Source of the DNA: Flavobacteriales bacterium UBA1993
Lineage (GTDB): Bacteria; Bacteroidota; Bacteroidia; Flavobacteriales_G; Salibacteraceae
NCBI GenBank assembly: GCA_002336485.1
Contig: DDCZ01000040.1
Span: 17,644 to 64,046 of the forward strand
DNA length: 46,403 nucleotides
Reading direction: 5' to 3'
The stretch's first letter is position 1; every line of letters starts with the position of its first letter. This document shows, piece by piece, positions 23,629-32,363 of the stretch. The position numbers and the translations under genes are program-made. A model generated the notes under the pieces. It saw only the letters and a program-made list of their open reading frames with translations. It made no database searches and was not told the origin of the DNA.

Positions 23629-24728
23629 GGTTGACTGCAGTCATGCTGATGGTGATTCTTGGATTCGGATGCAGTCATGAGCCATTTTCCCCTATTGAAA
23701 ATGAACTTGAGATCAAGGCTCAATGGTATCAAAGCTATCCCGACGAACGTCAGGTGCATATAGATACCGGTCTCATTTGGACGTTTTCGTTTTTGGGGGC
23801 TCAGCTTCCATTAAATAGCTATTCGCATGCAACCAAATGGACCAAAAACCAGTTAAAGATTGATTTTTCAAGGCTTGGATTCGATCCCGTGGTTCTGCCT
23901 CAAATTGCGTCAATCTTAGCTGAAATAAAACGTTCGGAAGAATATAAAGTAAATGGTGGGGTTGACATAGGACGGTTAGTGAGCACGCTGTTGATTGAAT
24001 CCAATCATTACTACTCAATAACCCAAGCGCCAAAAAGATTAGTGTTGGATGATGGCGCATTTGAAGACTCATGCATGATTATGCAATCTTCAGTTTCACC
24101 GCACCCGCGAATGATACTGCTTCCAAAATCTACGGTTCAACCAGCTCTCAGGTTTCTAGCAAAAGAAGGGGTGTTTGATAGCGTAAACTCGAATATGACG
24201 GCTCAAGAGTTTGAGGTGATCGATGTTATGAAGAATGGTCAACTGCGATTTTCTATTTACGATAAGAATCGAAAGCGTGTGCTCTGGGCCAATCCGGAAC
24301 TGAGTTTTGGAGGGAAACCATCCAAATGTCTCTGGTGTCATGAAACCGTGTTGAATCCGAATTTCACAAACTCCACCAGCCATCCTGATTTTCTGAGTGT
24401 AGAGGACTTCAATGAGCGAATTGAAAATGATCAGGAAGCCCTTGCCTTGCGGCGTGAAGGTTTAGTTACAGATATTGATTTTACAGAACGGCAGGCGCAC
24501 ACTTATTGTGAGTTGTTGTACATAGGATATTACGAGCCAAGTTTGAAGCGGCTGGCTCAGGAGTGGGGTATGAGCGATACAGATGCTGCCAAAAGACTTA
24601 AGAATGAGTCGACACATACACACGTTGAGTTTTCATTCTTTGAATCGCTGTATCATAGATCAGATGTCGATCATTTAAGCCCTGTTCAGCACGTTCTAAC
24701 GCCACTGTCAACCAGAGAATCAGAATGA
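23625..24728 (+). CDS. Lipoprotein with a single CxxCH heme-binding motif
   Basis: The 367-residue protein begins MRLTAVMLMVILGFGC, with a GFGC lipobox, so it is a lipoprotein in the periplasm or outer membrane. At Cys235 it has KCLWCHET, a CxxCH c-type heme attachment site, preceded by RVLWANPELSFGGKPS. No second heme site is seen. The rest does not match a family I know. ATGA overlaps join it to the flippase before and the FkbM methyltransferase after, so it belongs to the same operon. A redox lipoprotein inside a glycan/lipid-export operon is unusual. An alternative is that the motif is a structural disulfide or zinc site. Confidence 0.75.
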   Translation: MRLTAVMLMVILGFGCSHEPFSPIENELEIKAQWYQSYPDERQVHIDTGLIWTFSFLGAQLPLNSYSHATKWTKNQLKIDFSRLGFDPVVLPQIASILAEIKRSEEYKVNGGVDIGRLVSTLLIESNHYYSITQAPKRLVLDDGAFEDSCMIMQSSVSPHPRMILLPKSTVQPALRFLAKEGVFDSVNSNMTAQEFEVIDVMKNGQLRFSIYDKNRKRVLWANPELSFGGKPSKCLWCHETVLNPNFTNSTSHPDFLSVEDFNERIENDQEALALRREGLVTDIDFTERQAHTYCELLYIGYYEPSLKRLAQEWGMSDTDAAKRLKNESTHTHVEFSFFESLYHRSDVDHLSPVQHVLTPLSTRESE

Positions 24729-25423
24729 ATTTTATTCATAAAATCCGTGATATTCAGAAGTGGCGAAGAGCAAGCAAGTTTTATGATGCGCTGATTCCTG
24801 AAAGATCTATTTGCTTTGATGTCGGCGCAAACGTTGGGGATAAATCTGTAATTTATTCTAAGCTCGGACATACCGTTTATGCCTTCGAACCACAAACCGA
24901 ATGTCAACAGGCACTAGCAAATAGACTTGCTGGATTTTCAAACGCAACTATTTGTCAAATAGGGTTGGGCTCAGTGCCGGGCAAGGCAGACTTGCAAGTC
25001 TGTAACTTGAATGAGGTAAGCACCTTATCAAAGTCATTCATTGAATTTTATGATCGATATGATTACCTTGAATGGAACCAATCCGAATCGATAACAATTG
25101 ACACCCTGGATGCACAAATTCAGAAATTTGGAATGCCCTCGTATGTGAAAATCGACGTTGAAGGCTATGAAATGGAGGTGCTTAAAGGTCTATCTGAAGC
25201 CGTTGATGTTATAGAGTTTGAATTTAATGGACCCTTTAAGTCCGAAGCACTGGATTGTGTGAGGCGCATATCTGATATCGGAGAGTACCGATTTAACTAC
25301 TCTTTGTATGAGCAATTTAAATTTGAGTTAAAGGCTCCAATTCATCCCAAGGCGTTTATTAAAACATTCTCGGATCTTCCAGATTCAATATTGACTGGTG
25401 ATATTTACGCGATTAAGTCGTAG
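24725..25423 (+). CDS. FkbM-family SAM-dependent methyltransferase
   Basis: The 232-residue protein has the FkbM pattern: ICFDVGANVGDKSVIYSKLG (SAM-binding motif I), VYAFEPQTECQQAL (acidic motif II), ITIDTLDAQI, then YVKIDVEGYEMEVLKGL, the highly conserved family block. Members O-methylate sugars or natural products. Length is normal and there is no signal peptide. The start overlaps the stop of the heme lipoprotein gene by four bases and the radical SAM gene follows after a short gap. It likely decorates the glycan or lipid made by this locus. Confidence 0.9.
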   Translation: MNFIHKIRDIQKWRRASKFYDALIPERSICFDVGANVGDKSVIYSKLGHTVYAFEPQTECQQALANRLAGFSNATICQIGLGSVPGKADLQVCNLNEVSTLSKSFIEFYDRYDYLEWNQSESITIDTLDAQIQKFGMPSYVKIDVEGYEMEVLKGLSEAVDVIEFEFNGPFKSEALDCVRRISDIGEYRFNYSLYEQFKFELKAPIHPKAFIKTFSDLPDSILTGDIYAIKS

Positions 25424-25450
25424 AGGATGGTATGTTTGTCTGTGCCAAAC

Positions 25451-26965
25451 ATGAATAAAGTCCTTCTTTTTAATCCACGAAGCGACGAGAAGAAATATCG
25501 GGTTCCAAATTCTATTCTTCAGATTGCAGCTGCCATTGATGATAAGTATGAATGGGTCATCGTTGATGGAAATCGCGAAAAAAATCCTTGGAAAACCATA
25601 AAATCACACCTTGATACGGGTGATTTTAAATACGTTGGATTTACGGTTATGCCCGGTCCGCAGCTGTCACAAGCAATTCCACTAACCAAAACCATTCATC
25701 AGGAGTATCCTGATGTATATATGATTTGGGGCGGATACTTTGCTTCCAACCAATACAAGTCTGTACTGGACTCAGGGTGGGTAGACTTTGCCATTAATGG
25801 TCCGGGCGATAACGCATTTCCCGCCTTGCTCGCAGCTCTTGATAATGATGCGGAAAAATCCTCGGAAGAAATCCACGCCGTTCGAAATCTGATTTTTAAA
25901 AATAACGGAGAGTTTGTCAAGACTGCCAAAGAAGACTTGCTTGATTACAACACATTACCTCGTTTGAATTACGATAAGCTGGACTCACATTACTCGATGG
26001 ATAAGTACCTAGGTAAAACATATTTGGGGGAGAAAACGCTGGCCTATCACAGTAGTTTCGGTTGTCCATTCACATGCTCATTTTGTGCGGTTGTTCCCAT
26101 CTATAATGCACGCTGGAAAGGCTTAAAGGCCGAAAACGTTTACAGAGACGTGAAGTATGTCAAAGACAAATGGGGGGCAGATGCGATCGAATTTCACGAC
26201 AATAATTTTTTCGTTTCAGAAAAACGAACGGTGGAGTTCAGCAAACTTGTGATGGACGATAATATGATCTGGTGGGGCGAAGGCCGGATCGATACCATCG
26301 ACAAGTACAAAGACGAAAGTTTGGCGCTAATGCGCAAGGCTGGTTGTAAGATGATATTTTTTGGCGCCGAAACAGGCAACGATGAAGTCTTGAAGAAGAT
26401 GGATAAAGGAGGTACGCAAAGCGCAGCTCAAATTCTTGAGTTTGCCGCTCGAATGAAGAAGTTCGACATTATTCCTGAATACAGCTTTGTGCTCGGAACG
26501 CCTGCTGATACTGAAAAAGAGGTGATGGATCAAATCGATTTCGACATTGACTTTATCCGTCAAGTAAAAGAGGTGAATCCTGACACTGAAATCATCATTT
26601 ACATATACAGCCCAGTGCCTACTGAAGGGTCGGAGATGTTTGATTCGGTACTAGACTCTGGATTTCGGTTTCCTGAACATTTAGAGGATTGGCTGAAAGC
26701 TGATTGGGAAAATTTCGACCTTCGAAAAAACCCGCTGACGCCTTGGTTAACGGCCGAGATGATCGATAAGATTCAACATTTTGAGACGGTCTTAAATGCG
26801 GCATATCCAACAGTTTCAGACATTCGAATGAGCGGCTCGCAACGCAAGCTTATCAGCTCAATGGCTAAATTCAGATACAAGAACAAGGTCTATAAATACC
26901 CTTATGAGTTAAAGGCGCTTCAGCAGATTTGGAATTATCGACAGCCTGAAATACAAGGATTTTAG
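25451..26965 (+). CDS. Radical SAM enzyme with B12-binding-type N-terminal domain (first of three)
   Basis: The 504-residue protein has an N-terminal Rossmann-like domain of the B12-binding type (VLLFNPRSDEK, YVGFTVMPGPQLSQAI, IWGGYFAS). The radical SAM core has CPFTCSFC at Cys205, Cys209 and Cys212, binding the 4Fe-4S cluster. FFGAETGNDEVLKKMDKG and FVLGTPADTEKEV are also family motifs. No DxHxxG cobalamin ligand is visible, as in many members of this class. Substrates of such enzymes range from tetrapyrroles to lipids, sugars and peptides. The ATG at 25451 is favoured over one at 25427 because MNKVLLFNP is the usual beginning of the first strand. It is last in set A. It is more divergent than the two related enzymes downstream. 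Confidence 0.88.
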   Translation: MNKVLLFNPRSDEKKYRVPNSILQIAAAIDDKYEWVIVDGNREKNPWKTIKSHLDTGDFKYVGFTVMPGPQLSQAIPLTKTIHQEYPDVYMIWGGYFASNQYKSVLDSGWVDFAINGPGDNAFPALLAALDNDAEKSSEEIHAVRNLIFKNNGEFVKTAKEDLLDYNTLPRLNYDKLDSHYSMDKYLGKTYLGEKTLAYHSSFGCPFTCSFCAVVPIYNARWKGLKAENVYRDVKYVKDKWGADAIEFHDNNFFVSEKRTVEFSKLVMDDNMIWWGEGRIDTIDKYKDESLALMRKAGCKMIFFGAETGNDEVLKKMDKGGTQSAAQILEFAARMKKFDIIPEYSFVLGTPADTEKEVMDQIDFDIDFIRQVKEVNPDTEIIIYIYSPVPTEGSEMFDSVLDSGFRFPEHLEDWLKADWENFDLRKNPLTPWLTAEMIDKIQHFETVLNAAYPTVSDIRMSGSQRKLISSMAKFRYKNKVYKYPYELKALQQIWNYRQPEIQGF

Positions 26966-27035
26966 ATAAGGTGTCTCCCACCAGATTGTGGTGCTTTACA
27001 GATATTACGAATGCCTTTAAAGGTTAGTTATTCAT

Positions 27036-27950
27036 CTATTGTGGGCAAGTAGTAGAAGTGGTAACTAGGTTTCCTGAATTGTTCACGGTTGTTTTCCAGC
27101 AACTACCGTTTGGAGAAACCATGATAATTCCATTGGATGAATCATGAAGGAACACGTCTCCGTCTTCCGTGATCTGAAATTGCCATGTCATGTTTGCCGC
27201 GCCCAATCCGCCTCCGCCGTTGTTGGTCCGTACAACAAACTTTCCGCTCGTTCCATTGCTGGCTCTTAAAACAAGTAAATCCACAACTCTAACGTCATCG
27301 TTGATATAGTTGATCCATCCAACGGCCTGATCATCCTGGCTTCTGTCAGCGACCATTTCAATTGTTGCGGCGCCAGCGTCATCCGTTAGAATTGTAAGAA
27401 CAGTACCGCTATTTGCGAAATTTATAATATTTGGATCGTTCGTCCCAATTCCTACGTTACCATCCAAATAATAAACGTCATCATTACTATTAGTGCTCCA
27501 TATCGAACTACCGCTACCACCAACAAGGCTTGTCGCAGTGTTTGCATGTCCCGCGTCGTTTGCATAGAGCGCAAAGGGGACACTTAGTAGTTGGCTGGTT
27601 CCAACAATAGTATACGAAGAACCACCGGTTGGATCAGTTTCGCTTTTCATGAAGTAGGGTCCTTCTGACCAGTCGATCGCAGACATCGAACCGGTTAAAA
27701 TTGTGCCAGTTCCAACCTCTATCGTAGCGAGACCATTTGCATTTGTGGAAACACTATGTGATTCCGAATAGGCCACTGTTCCAGATGTGGAATATTGAAT
27801 GATACTGACCTTGATGCCCACAGATTGGGAAGTAACCAGATCTCCAGATCCATCTCGAACAACCGATTGATACGTCATTTTATCAGGAGATTGAGCGAAC
27901 GCTGTTATTGAAGCCAAAAGAAAGATTAGAATGTGAAGGGGCTTTTTCAT
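27036..27950 (-). CDS. Secreted fibre-like repeat protein
   Basis: The 304-residue protein has a signal peptide (MKKPLHILIFLLASITAFAQ) followed by SPDKMTYQSVVRDGSGDLV, a common opening in Bacteroidota surface proteins. Next come IDWSEGPYFMKSETDPTGG, QLLSVPFALYANDAG and NVGIGTNDPN, motifs that recur in proteins resembling phage-tail fibre or collar structures. No sorting domain is present at the C-terminus, which ends in a short Cys-containing beta segment (SCWKTTVNNSGNLV). It lies directly after the T9SS-domain gene on the same strand (three bases apart), so the pair is probably made together. Orientation is opposite to the flanking cluster genes. Confidence 0.8.
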   Translation of the reverse strand: MKKPLHILIFLLASITAFAQSPDKMTYQSVVRDGSGDLVTSQSVGIKVSIIQYSTSGTVAYSESHSVSTNANGLATIEVGTGTILTGSMSAIDWSEGPYFMKSETDPTGGSSYTIVGTSQLLSVPFALYANDAGHANTATSLVGGSGSSIWSTNSNDDVYYLDGNVGIGTNDPNIINFANSGTVLTILTDDAGAATIEMVADRSQDDQAVGWINYINDDVRVVDLLVLRASNGTSGKFVVRTNNGGGGLGAANMTWQFQITEDGDVFLHDSSNGIIMVSPNGSCWKTTVNNSGNLVTTSTTCPQ

Positions 27951-27952
27951 GA

Positions 27953-28465
27953 TTAAATCTTTTGAATTTTATACGTTGATAGCACTCCAGCATGACTTTG
28001 AATTGTCAGAATGTAAGAAGCCGTGGGAAGATTTTTGACAGGTATGCTGTGGTTTGTCAGACCAATCGACTCGGATAGTATTACGGCTCCACTCAAGTCA
28101 TAAAGAATGTATGAATAGAGTGCCGGATCAGATGAGCCAGTTGAAATGTTTATAACGTCCACCGTAGGATTTGGATATACCTTGATCAACTTGGACATCC
28201 CGATATCATTGTCCCCAACAATTTCAGGAATGTAGGCTTGCTGAACACCTAAAGAAACGGATCCATTTGAGCCAACGTGGTTTGTGTAGGAAATCTGACC
28301 AACAGTGATGTCGGCAGATCCACCGGCTCCAGTGGCCTGAATCCCAATCGATGAGATTGCTTTTTGAGCTGAACTGTTAGTTGAAAACCCCATCAATATG
28401 CCCACCAAAATCACGGCTAACAACGCCTGTAAGTTCCTGGAAATGTGAGGGTTTTCGTTCATCAT
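27953..28465 (-). CDS. Small secreted protein with T9SS sorting domain
   Basis: The product has about 170 residues: a signal peptide with a longer n-region (NLQALLAVILVGILMGFSTNSSAQ), a short domain of about 60 residues (IGIQATGAGGSADITVGQISYTN..., shown in part) and a type-A sorting domain (IKVYPNPTVDVINI to STYKIQKI). A perfect -7 element lies so close to the first ATG (28471) that translation more likely starts at 28465 or 28462. It forms a two-gene unit with the fibre-like protein at 27036-27950. This small 'repeat plus sorting domain' layout is common in Bacteroidota next to such fibre-like proteins. Confidence 0.82.
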   Translation of the reverse strand: MMNENPHISRNLQALLAVILVGILMGFSTNSSAQKAISSIGIQATGAGGSADITVGQISYTNHVGSNGSVSLGVQQAYIPEIVGDNDIGMSKLIKVYPNPTVDVINISTGSSDPALYSYILYDLSGAVILSESIGLTNHSIPVKNLPTASYILTIQSHAGVLSTYKIQKI

Positions 28466-28476
28466 GGACATGCGTT

Positions 28477-28484
28477 CAAATATA
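28477..28484 (-). promoter_or_regulatory. -7 promoter element for the secreted-protein pair
   Basis: On the minus strand TATATTTG matches the Bacteroidota TAnnTTTG consensus exactly. The -33 region is weak: TTTC about 20 bases upstream. Its position about 5 bases before the first ATG argues for a start at the second or third ATG, or for a leaderless transcript. Confidence 0.5.
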
Positions 28485-28513
28485 TGGAAACGAAAACTTC
28501 CGTTGAAAGCACT

Positions 28514-28528
28514 TTCTAGAATCTAGAA
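28514..28528. promoter_or_regulatory. 15-bp perfect palindrome between divergent genes
   Basis: TTCTAGA-A-TCTAGAA lies between the minus-strand secreted-protein pair and the plus-strand set B, ending four bases before the first ATG of set B. It could be an operator acting on both directions. No adjacent regulator gene is present. Confidence 0.4.
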
Positions 28529-28532
28529 TAGG

Positions 28533-29216
28533 ATGCGCACTTTTGCCAGAATGCCTACACTTCTAAAACGTATTATCCACTATACCTATCGGCCGTGGGC
28601 TATCCGATACATTAAAAAGGATCGGGTTTATCGATATAAAGGATTGGAGCTCTCCGTACCTGTTGGTGTTTTTCATCCTGGACTGTTTTTTAGCACAAAA
28701 ATCTTAGCGGAGCTGGTTGAGTCACTGCCCCTAAAAGGGAAAAAGTTGCTGGAACTTGGATCTGGTTCGGGATTGGTTTCATGTGTTGCCTCACGCTGTG
28801 GCGCCCAGGTGTTGGCTTTAGATATCAATCCGCTTGCGGTTCGGGTAACACAACAAAATGCCGTTACAAATGGATTACAACTGGAGTCATTTGAATCAAA
28901 TCTGTTTGGGTCTATTCCCGCACAAGTCTTTGACGTTATCATTGTTAACCCACCATACTATCCAAAAGACCCGAAAAACCACGCCGAAAGTGCTTGGTTT
29001 GCAGGTGCTGAGTTTCAATATTTCCATGCCTTGTTTGCACAGATTGGGGCGTACATTCAGGGCGACTCAAAAGTGTTTTTCTCCGCATCAGAGGATGTGG
29101 ATCTTGAAAAGATTAGCGTTATAGCACTAGATCACGGATTCCTCCTAGACGATAAGTTGAAAAAATGGACCATTTGGGAGTGGAATTATGTGTATCAACT
29201 CAGAATTTCTAACTAG
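28533..29216 (+). CDS. Class I SAM methyltransferase with NPPY motif (HemK/RlmG-like fold)
   Basis: The 227-residue protein has motif I LLELGSGSGLVSCVASRCG, acidic motif II VLALDINPLAV and motif IV IIVNPPYY. NPPY is typical of enzymes methylating nitrogen atoms (glutamine, adenine or guanine). It starts the tight five-gene set B, so a small-molecule or lipid substrate is also possible. An in-frame ATG at 28551 gives MPTLLKR and is an equally good start. The next gene begins two bases after its stop. Confidence 0.85.
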   Translation: MRTFARMPTLLKRIIHYTYRPWAIRYIKKDRVYRYKGLELSVPVGVFHPGLFFSTKILAELVESLPLKGKKLLELGSGSGLVSCVASRCGAQVLALDINPLAVRVTQQNAVTNGLQLESFESNLFGSIPAQVFDVIIVNPPYYPKDPKNHAESAWFAGAEFQYFHALFAQIGAYIQGDSKVFFSASEDVDLEKISVIALDHGFLLDDKLKKWTIWEWNYVYQLRISN

Positions 29217-29218
29217 GT

Positions 29219-30172
29219 TTGACAGTGCCCGAAGAACAAGCCATTCAAGAAAGCATTACGCTATCCACTGAGGAGCGAGCGGTATTAAAAACCTTACTCT
29301 ATTTCGATATTTTCAACTACCCGTTGAAGCCGTCAGAGATTCATCAGTTTGCACCAATAAAAATGAGCCCCATCAATGTGGTTCCGTGCCTGAATTTCAT
29401 GTCAAATTGTGGACTTATTCAGCAACTTGGATCTTACTACTCTGTCAAAAACGACCAAGAACTTGTAACGCGCAGAGAACTGGGTAATAAGTCAGCGAAG
29501 GGATTGATGAATCGAGCCAGACGAATGTCAAAGTTTATAAGTCGCTTTCCATTTGTTCGTGGCGTATATATTTCTGGCAGCCTATCCAAAGGTTTTATAG
29601 ATGAAGAGGGCGATATAGATTTTTTCATCATAACCAAACCAGGAAGGCTCTGGATTGCACGGTCACTCTTGATCGCATTTAAGAAGGTCTTTCTGTTGAA
29701 TAGCAAGAAATATTTCTGCGTGAACTATTTTATTGATACCGATCATCTTGAGATTCCCGATAAGAATATTTTTACTGCAACCGAGGTGCGAACCTTGCTG
29801 CCCATGTATAACCTGAAGTTATATGAAGATTTCGTTGCTGCGAATGGCTGGGCTGAAGCATACCTACCGAATTACAAACCGCAGGATACAGATAGCGTTA
29901 TACGCCAGCAATCGTACCTTATTAAAGGCGTTGTTGAAACCATATTAAGGTGGGGGATAGGCAACTGGTTTGATGAGAGGTTGATGAAGGCAACAATGCG
30001 GAGATGGAAGGCAAAGTTTAGTCACTTCACCGATGAGTACTTCGAACATGCGCTCCGGTCAAGGAAGTATGTCTCAAAACATCACCCTCAAAACTTTCAA
30101 AAGAAAGTACTCGACGCGCTAGAAGAAAAAGAAGTTGCGTATAAAAAGGATCATTCAATTCAATTTGAATAA
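29219..30172 (+). CDS. Nucleotidyltransferase-domain protein
   Basis: The 317-residue protein has an N-terminal winged-helix-like region (residues about 15-85, ERAVLKTLLYFDIFNYPLKPSEI). A nucleotidyltransferase-fold core follows with GVYISGSLSKGF and, 11-13 residues later, GDIDFFIIT, the GSx(n)DxD metal-binding signature at about residues 119-133. The C-terminal part is helical and basic. It could transfer a nucleotide to a sugar, antibiotic-like molecule or protein; the substrate is unknown. TTG (or GTG two codons later) is the only start near the previous stop. It is followed with no gap by the second radical SAM gene. Confidence 0.8.
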   Translation: MTVPEEQAIQESITLSTEERAVLKTLLYFDIFNYPLKPSEIHQFAPIKMSPINVVPCLNFMSNCGLIQQLGSYYSVKNDQELVTRRELGNKSAKGLMNRARRMSKFISRFPFVRGVYISGSLSKGFIDEEGDIDFFIITKPGRLWIARSLLIAFKKVFLLNSKKYFCVNYFIDTDHLEIPDKNIFTATEVRTLLPMYNLKLYEDFVAANGWAEAYLPNYKPQDTDSVIRQQSYLIKGVVETILRWGIGNWFDERLMKATMRRWKAKFSHFTDEYFEHALRSRKYVSKHHPQNFQKKVLDALEEKEVAYKKDHSIQFE

Positions 30173-31597
30173 ATGGCTCAAGTTCTTTTTACGCATAGCT
30201 ATTTCTTAAGATTTGATCCAAAACAATGGAGGGCACAACAACCATTCCCGCCGTTAGCCACCTTATTTGCCGCTTCTAAACTTCGATCTGAGGATATCTC
30301 CGTTGCCTTGTTTGATACCATGTTCAGTGAAAGCGCAAATGAGATAAGCGCTGCATTGGATGAGCACGAACCTCAAATATTAGCCATCTACGATGATGGG
30401 TTTAACTACCTAACAAAGATGTGCCTGACCAACATGCGCGAGGCCGCTTTTGAAATGATTCAAATTGCAAAAGAACGGGGAATGAAGGTGCTGGTGTCAA
30501 GCAGTGATTCAACCGATCACTCGATCGATTATTTAAACAAAGGCGCCGACTTTGTTATTTCCGGAGAAGGAGAGCAAACGCTCCTTGAGGCGGCTCGAGC
30601 AATTCTTTCGAGCAATAATGACTTTTCTGCGATAGATGGACTTCGTTATCTAGTTAACGGCCAAGAGCAGCGCAACAAGCCGCGAGCAAACCTGAAAGAA
30701 TTGGACACGCTGCCATTACCAGCTTGGGATTTGGTCCAGATGGATGAGTACCGTGATCGTTGGATGAAGAGTTCTGGGTATTTCTCCTTAAACATGGGCA
30801 CCACCAGAGGCTGTCCTTTTAAATGTAATTGGTGCGCGAAGCCAATCTATGGCAATAGATACAACAGTCGATCGCCAGAGAATGTCGTGAAAGAGCTTAA
30901 AATGCTGAAGGAGAATTACGCCTTTGATCATATTTGGTTTTGCGATGACATATTTGGCTTGAAGCCGGGGTGGGTCAGCACTTTTGCGGATTTGGTGCAC
31001 GCCGAGGGGATATCCTTTAAGTTCAAAATTCAATCAAGAGCGGACCTGCTATTGCAGGAAGATAATGTTGCGGCCCTTGCGCGGGCAGGTGCAGACGAGA
31101 TCTGGATAGGGGCAGAAAGCGGGTCCCAAAAAATACTCGACGCCATGGACAAGGGCACCATGGTGGAGCAAATAGAGGAGGCGACCAGAATGATGAAGTC
31201 GCACGGTATTAAACCTTGCTTTTTCTTGCAGTTTGGATATCCAGGGGAAACGATGGCCGATATTAAAGCCACGTTGGACATGGTATTTACCCTAATGCCA
31301 CACGACATAGGTGTGTCCGTTTCGTATCCTTTACCCGGCACAAAGTTTTATGAAGACGTGAAATCACAATTAACCGAGAAGCAAAATTGGACGGACAGCG
31401 ATGAACTTTTGGTAATGTTTGAAAGCACGTATCCATCAGAGTTTTACAAAAAGCTACAGCGTTATTTACATCACGAGTTTCGCAAGCAGCAGGCCATCGA
31501 GGGATTGAAACAAGGCGACTTGAAAAAGGCAGGTGCCCTCTTATATCGAATTCCTCAGACCATATTGTCCAAGGCTCAAATCGCAAAGTATGACTGA
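30173..31597 (+). CDS. Radical SAM enzyme with B12-binding-type N-terminal domain (second of three)
   Basis: The 474-residue protein has an N-terminal Rossmann-like domain of the B12-binding type (FPPLATLFAASKL, ISGEGEQTLLEA) and a radical SAM core with CPFKCNWC at Cys214, Cys218 and Cys221. WIGAESGSQKILDAMDKG and FGYPGETMADIKATLD complete the core. It shares many motifs with the third enzyme (WC..., YGNRYNSRS, WFCDDIF, FESTYPSEFY), so they are close paralogues. No DxHxxG motif is seen. The gene starts immediately after the nucleotidyltransferase stop and overlaps the following methyltransferase by eight bases. Confidence 0.9.
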   Translation: MAQVLFTHSYFLRFDPKQWRAQQPFPPLATLFAASKLRSEDISVALFDTMFSESANEISAALDEHEPQILAIYDDGFNYLTKMCLTNMREAAFEMIQIAKERGMKVLVSSSDSTDHSIDYLNKGADFVISGEGEQTLLEAARAILSSNNDFSAIDGLRYLVNGQEQRNKPRANLKELDTLPLPAWDLVQMDEYRDRWMKSSGYFSLNMGTTRGCPFKCNWCAKPIYGNRYNSRSPENVVKELKMLKENYAFDHIWFCDDIFGLKPGWVSTFADLVHAEGISFKFKIQSRADLLLQEDNVAALARAGADEIWIGAESGSQKILDAMDKGTMVEQIEEATRMMKSHGIKPCFFLQFGYPGETMADIKATLDMVFTLMPHDIGVSVSYPLPGTKFYEDVKSQLTEKQNWTDSDELLVMFESTYPSEFYKKLQRYLHHEFRKQQAIEGLKQGDLKKAGALLYRIPQTILSKAQIAKYD

Positions 31598-32363
31598 CGC
31601 GTCCTTTGATCCTGCAGCTGAACGCTATGATGATCAGTTCTCAAAGACGATCGTTGGGAAAATGCAGCGTTCAAGAATTTGGAGATTCTTGGAGAAGGAG
31701 CTGAGCCCTTCGAAAATGGATATTCTCGAGATCAACTGCGGCACGGGTATAGACGCGAAATGGTTGAGTGGAAAGGGGCATGATGTAATAGCCACCGATG
31801 TTTCCTCGAAGATGATATCTGTGGCTCAAAACAAGTTTCCGAGCGTGAAATTTGAGGTTTGCGGATTCAGTGAAATTGCGACTCGTTTTAAACCTAATTC
31901 GTTTGACCTGGTCTTTAGCAATTTCGCCGGTCTCAATTGCGTCGATGAATCGGCGTTAATAGTCATTCAAAAAGATATTTCGGAGGTATTGAAACCAAAG
32001 GGTAAATTCATTGGGGTCTTCCTCGGAAGGGAGTCTTGGATGGAGCAGTTATACTTTAGGGTTAAAGGAAAAAAGGACCTCATTTATAGAAGAAGAATTA
32101 AGTCCATCGCAAATATTGACGATGTTTCAACTCAACCCGTATGGTGTTATTTGTCCAAAGAATTAAGAGTTATATTTAATTGTTTTTCAGTTAATTATAT
32201 ACGTTCAGTTGGATTGTTTGTGCCGCCATCTTATTTAGAGCCAATGATGAGAAAATCAAAGGTGTTGATGCACACACTTTTTGGGTTAGAAATTATATTC
32301 GGAGGCCGCCGGATCGCCGCTGATAGATCCGATCATATTTACATTTCATTTTCTAAGAATTGA
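31590..32363 (+). CDS. Class I SAM methyltransferase
   Basis: The 257-residue protein starts MTDASFDPAAERYDDQFS, as is usual for UbiE/Methyltransf_11-type enzymes, with motif I DILEINCGTGIDAKWLSGKG (Asn in place of the usual Gly), motif II VIATDVSSKMI and FDLVFSNFAGLNCV as motif IV. The C-terminal region (IYRRRIKSIANID onward) is unlike metabolic housekeeping methyltransferases. It overlaps the genes on both sides (eight and four bases), so its product is made together with the two radical SAM enzymes. The substrate is likely the same molecule. An upstream in-frame start at 31533 is rejected. Confidence 0.88.
   Translation: MTDASFDPAAERYDDQFSKTIVGKMQRSRIWRFLEKELSPSKMDILEINCGTGIDAKWLSGKGHDVIATDVSSKMISVAQNKFPSVKFEVCGFSEIATRFKPNSFDLVFSNFAGLNCVDESALIVIQKDISEVLKPKGKFIGVFLGRESWMEQLYFRVKGKKDLIYRRRIKSIANIDDVSTQPVWCYLSKELRVIFNCFSVNYIRSVGLFVPPSYLEPMMRKSKVLMHTLFGLEIIFGGRRIAADRSDHIYISFSKN

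Noticed and set aside
26978..26996. CACCA-TGGTG hairpin after the first radical SAM gene as a terminator
   Set aside because: The stem is only five bases and no T run follows, so it is too weak to call.
29219..30172. Nucleotidyltransferase as a MenT/HEPN-MNT toxin
   Set aside because: No HEPN or antitoxin gene is adjacent, and the gene is embedded in a biosynthetic operon.
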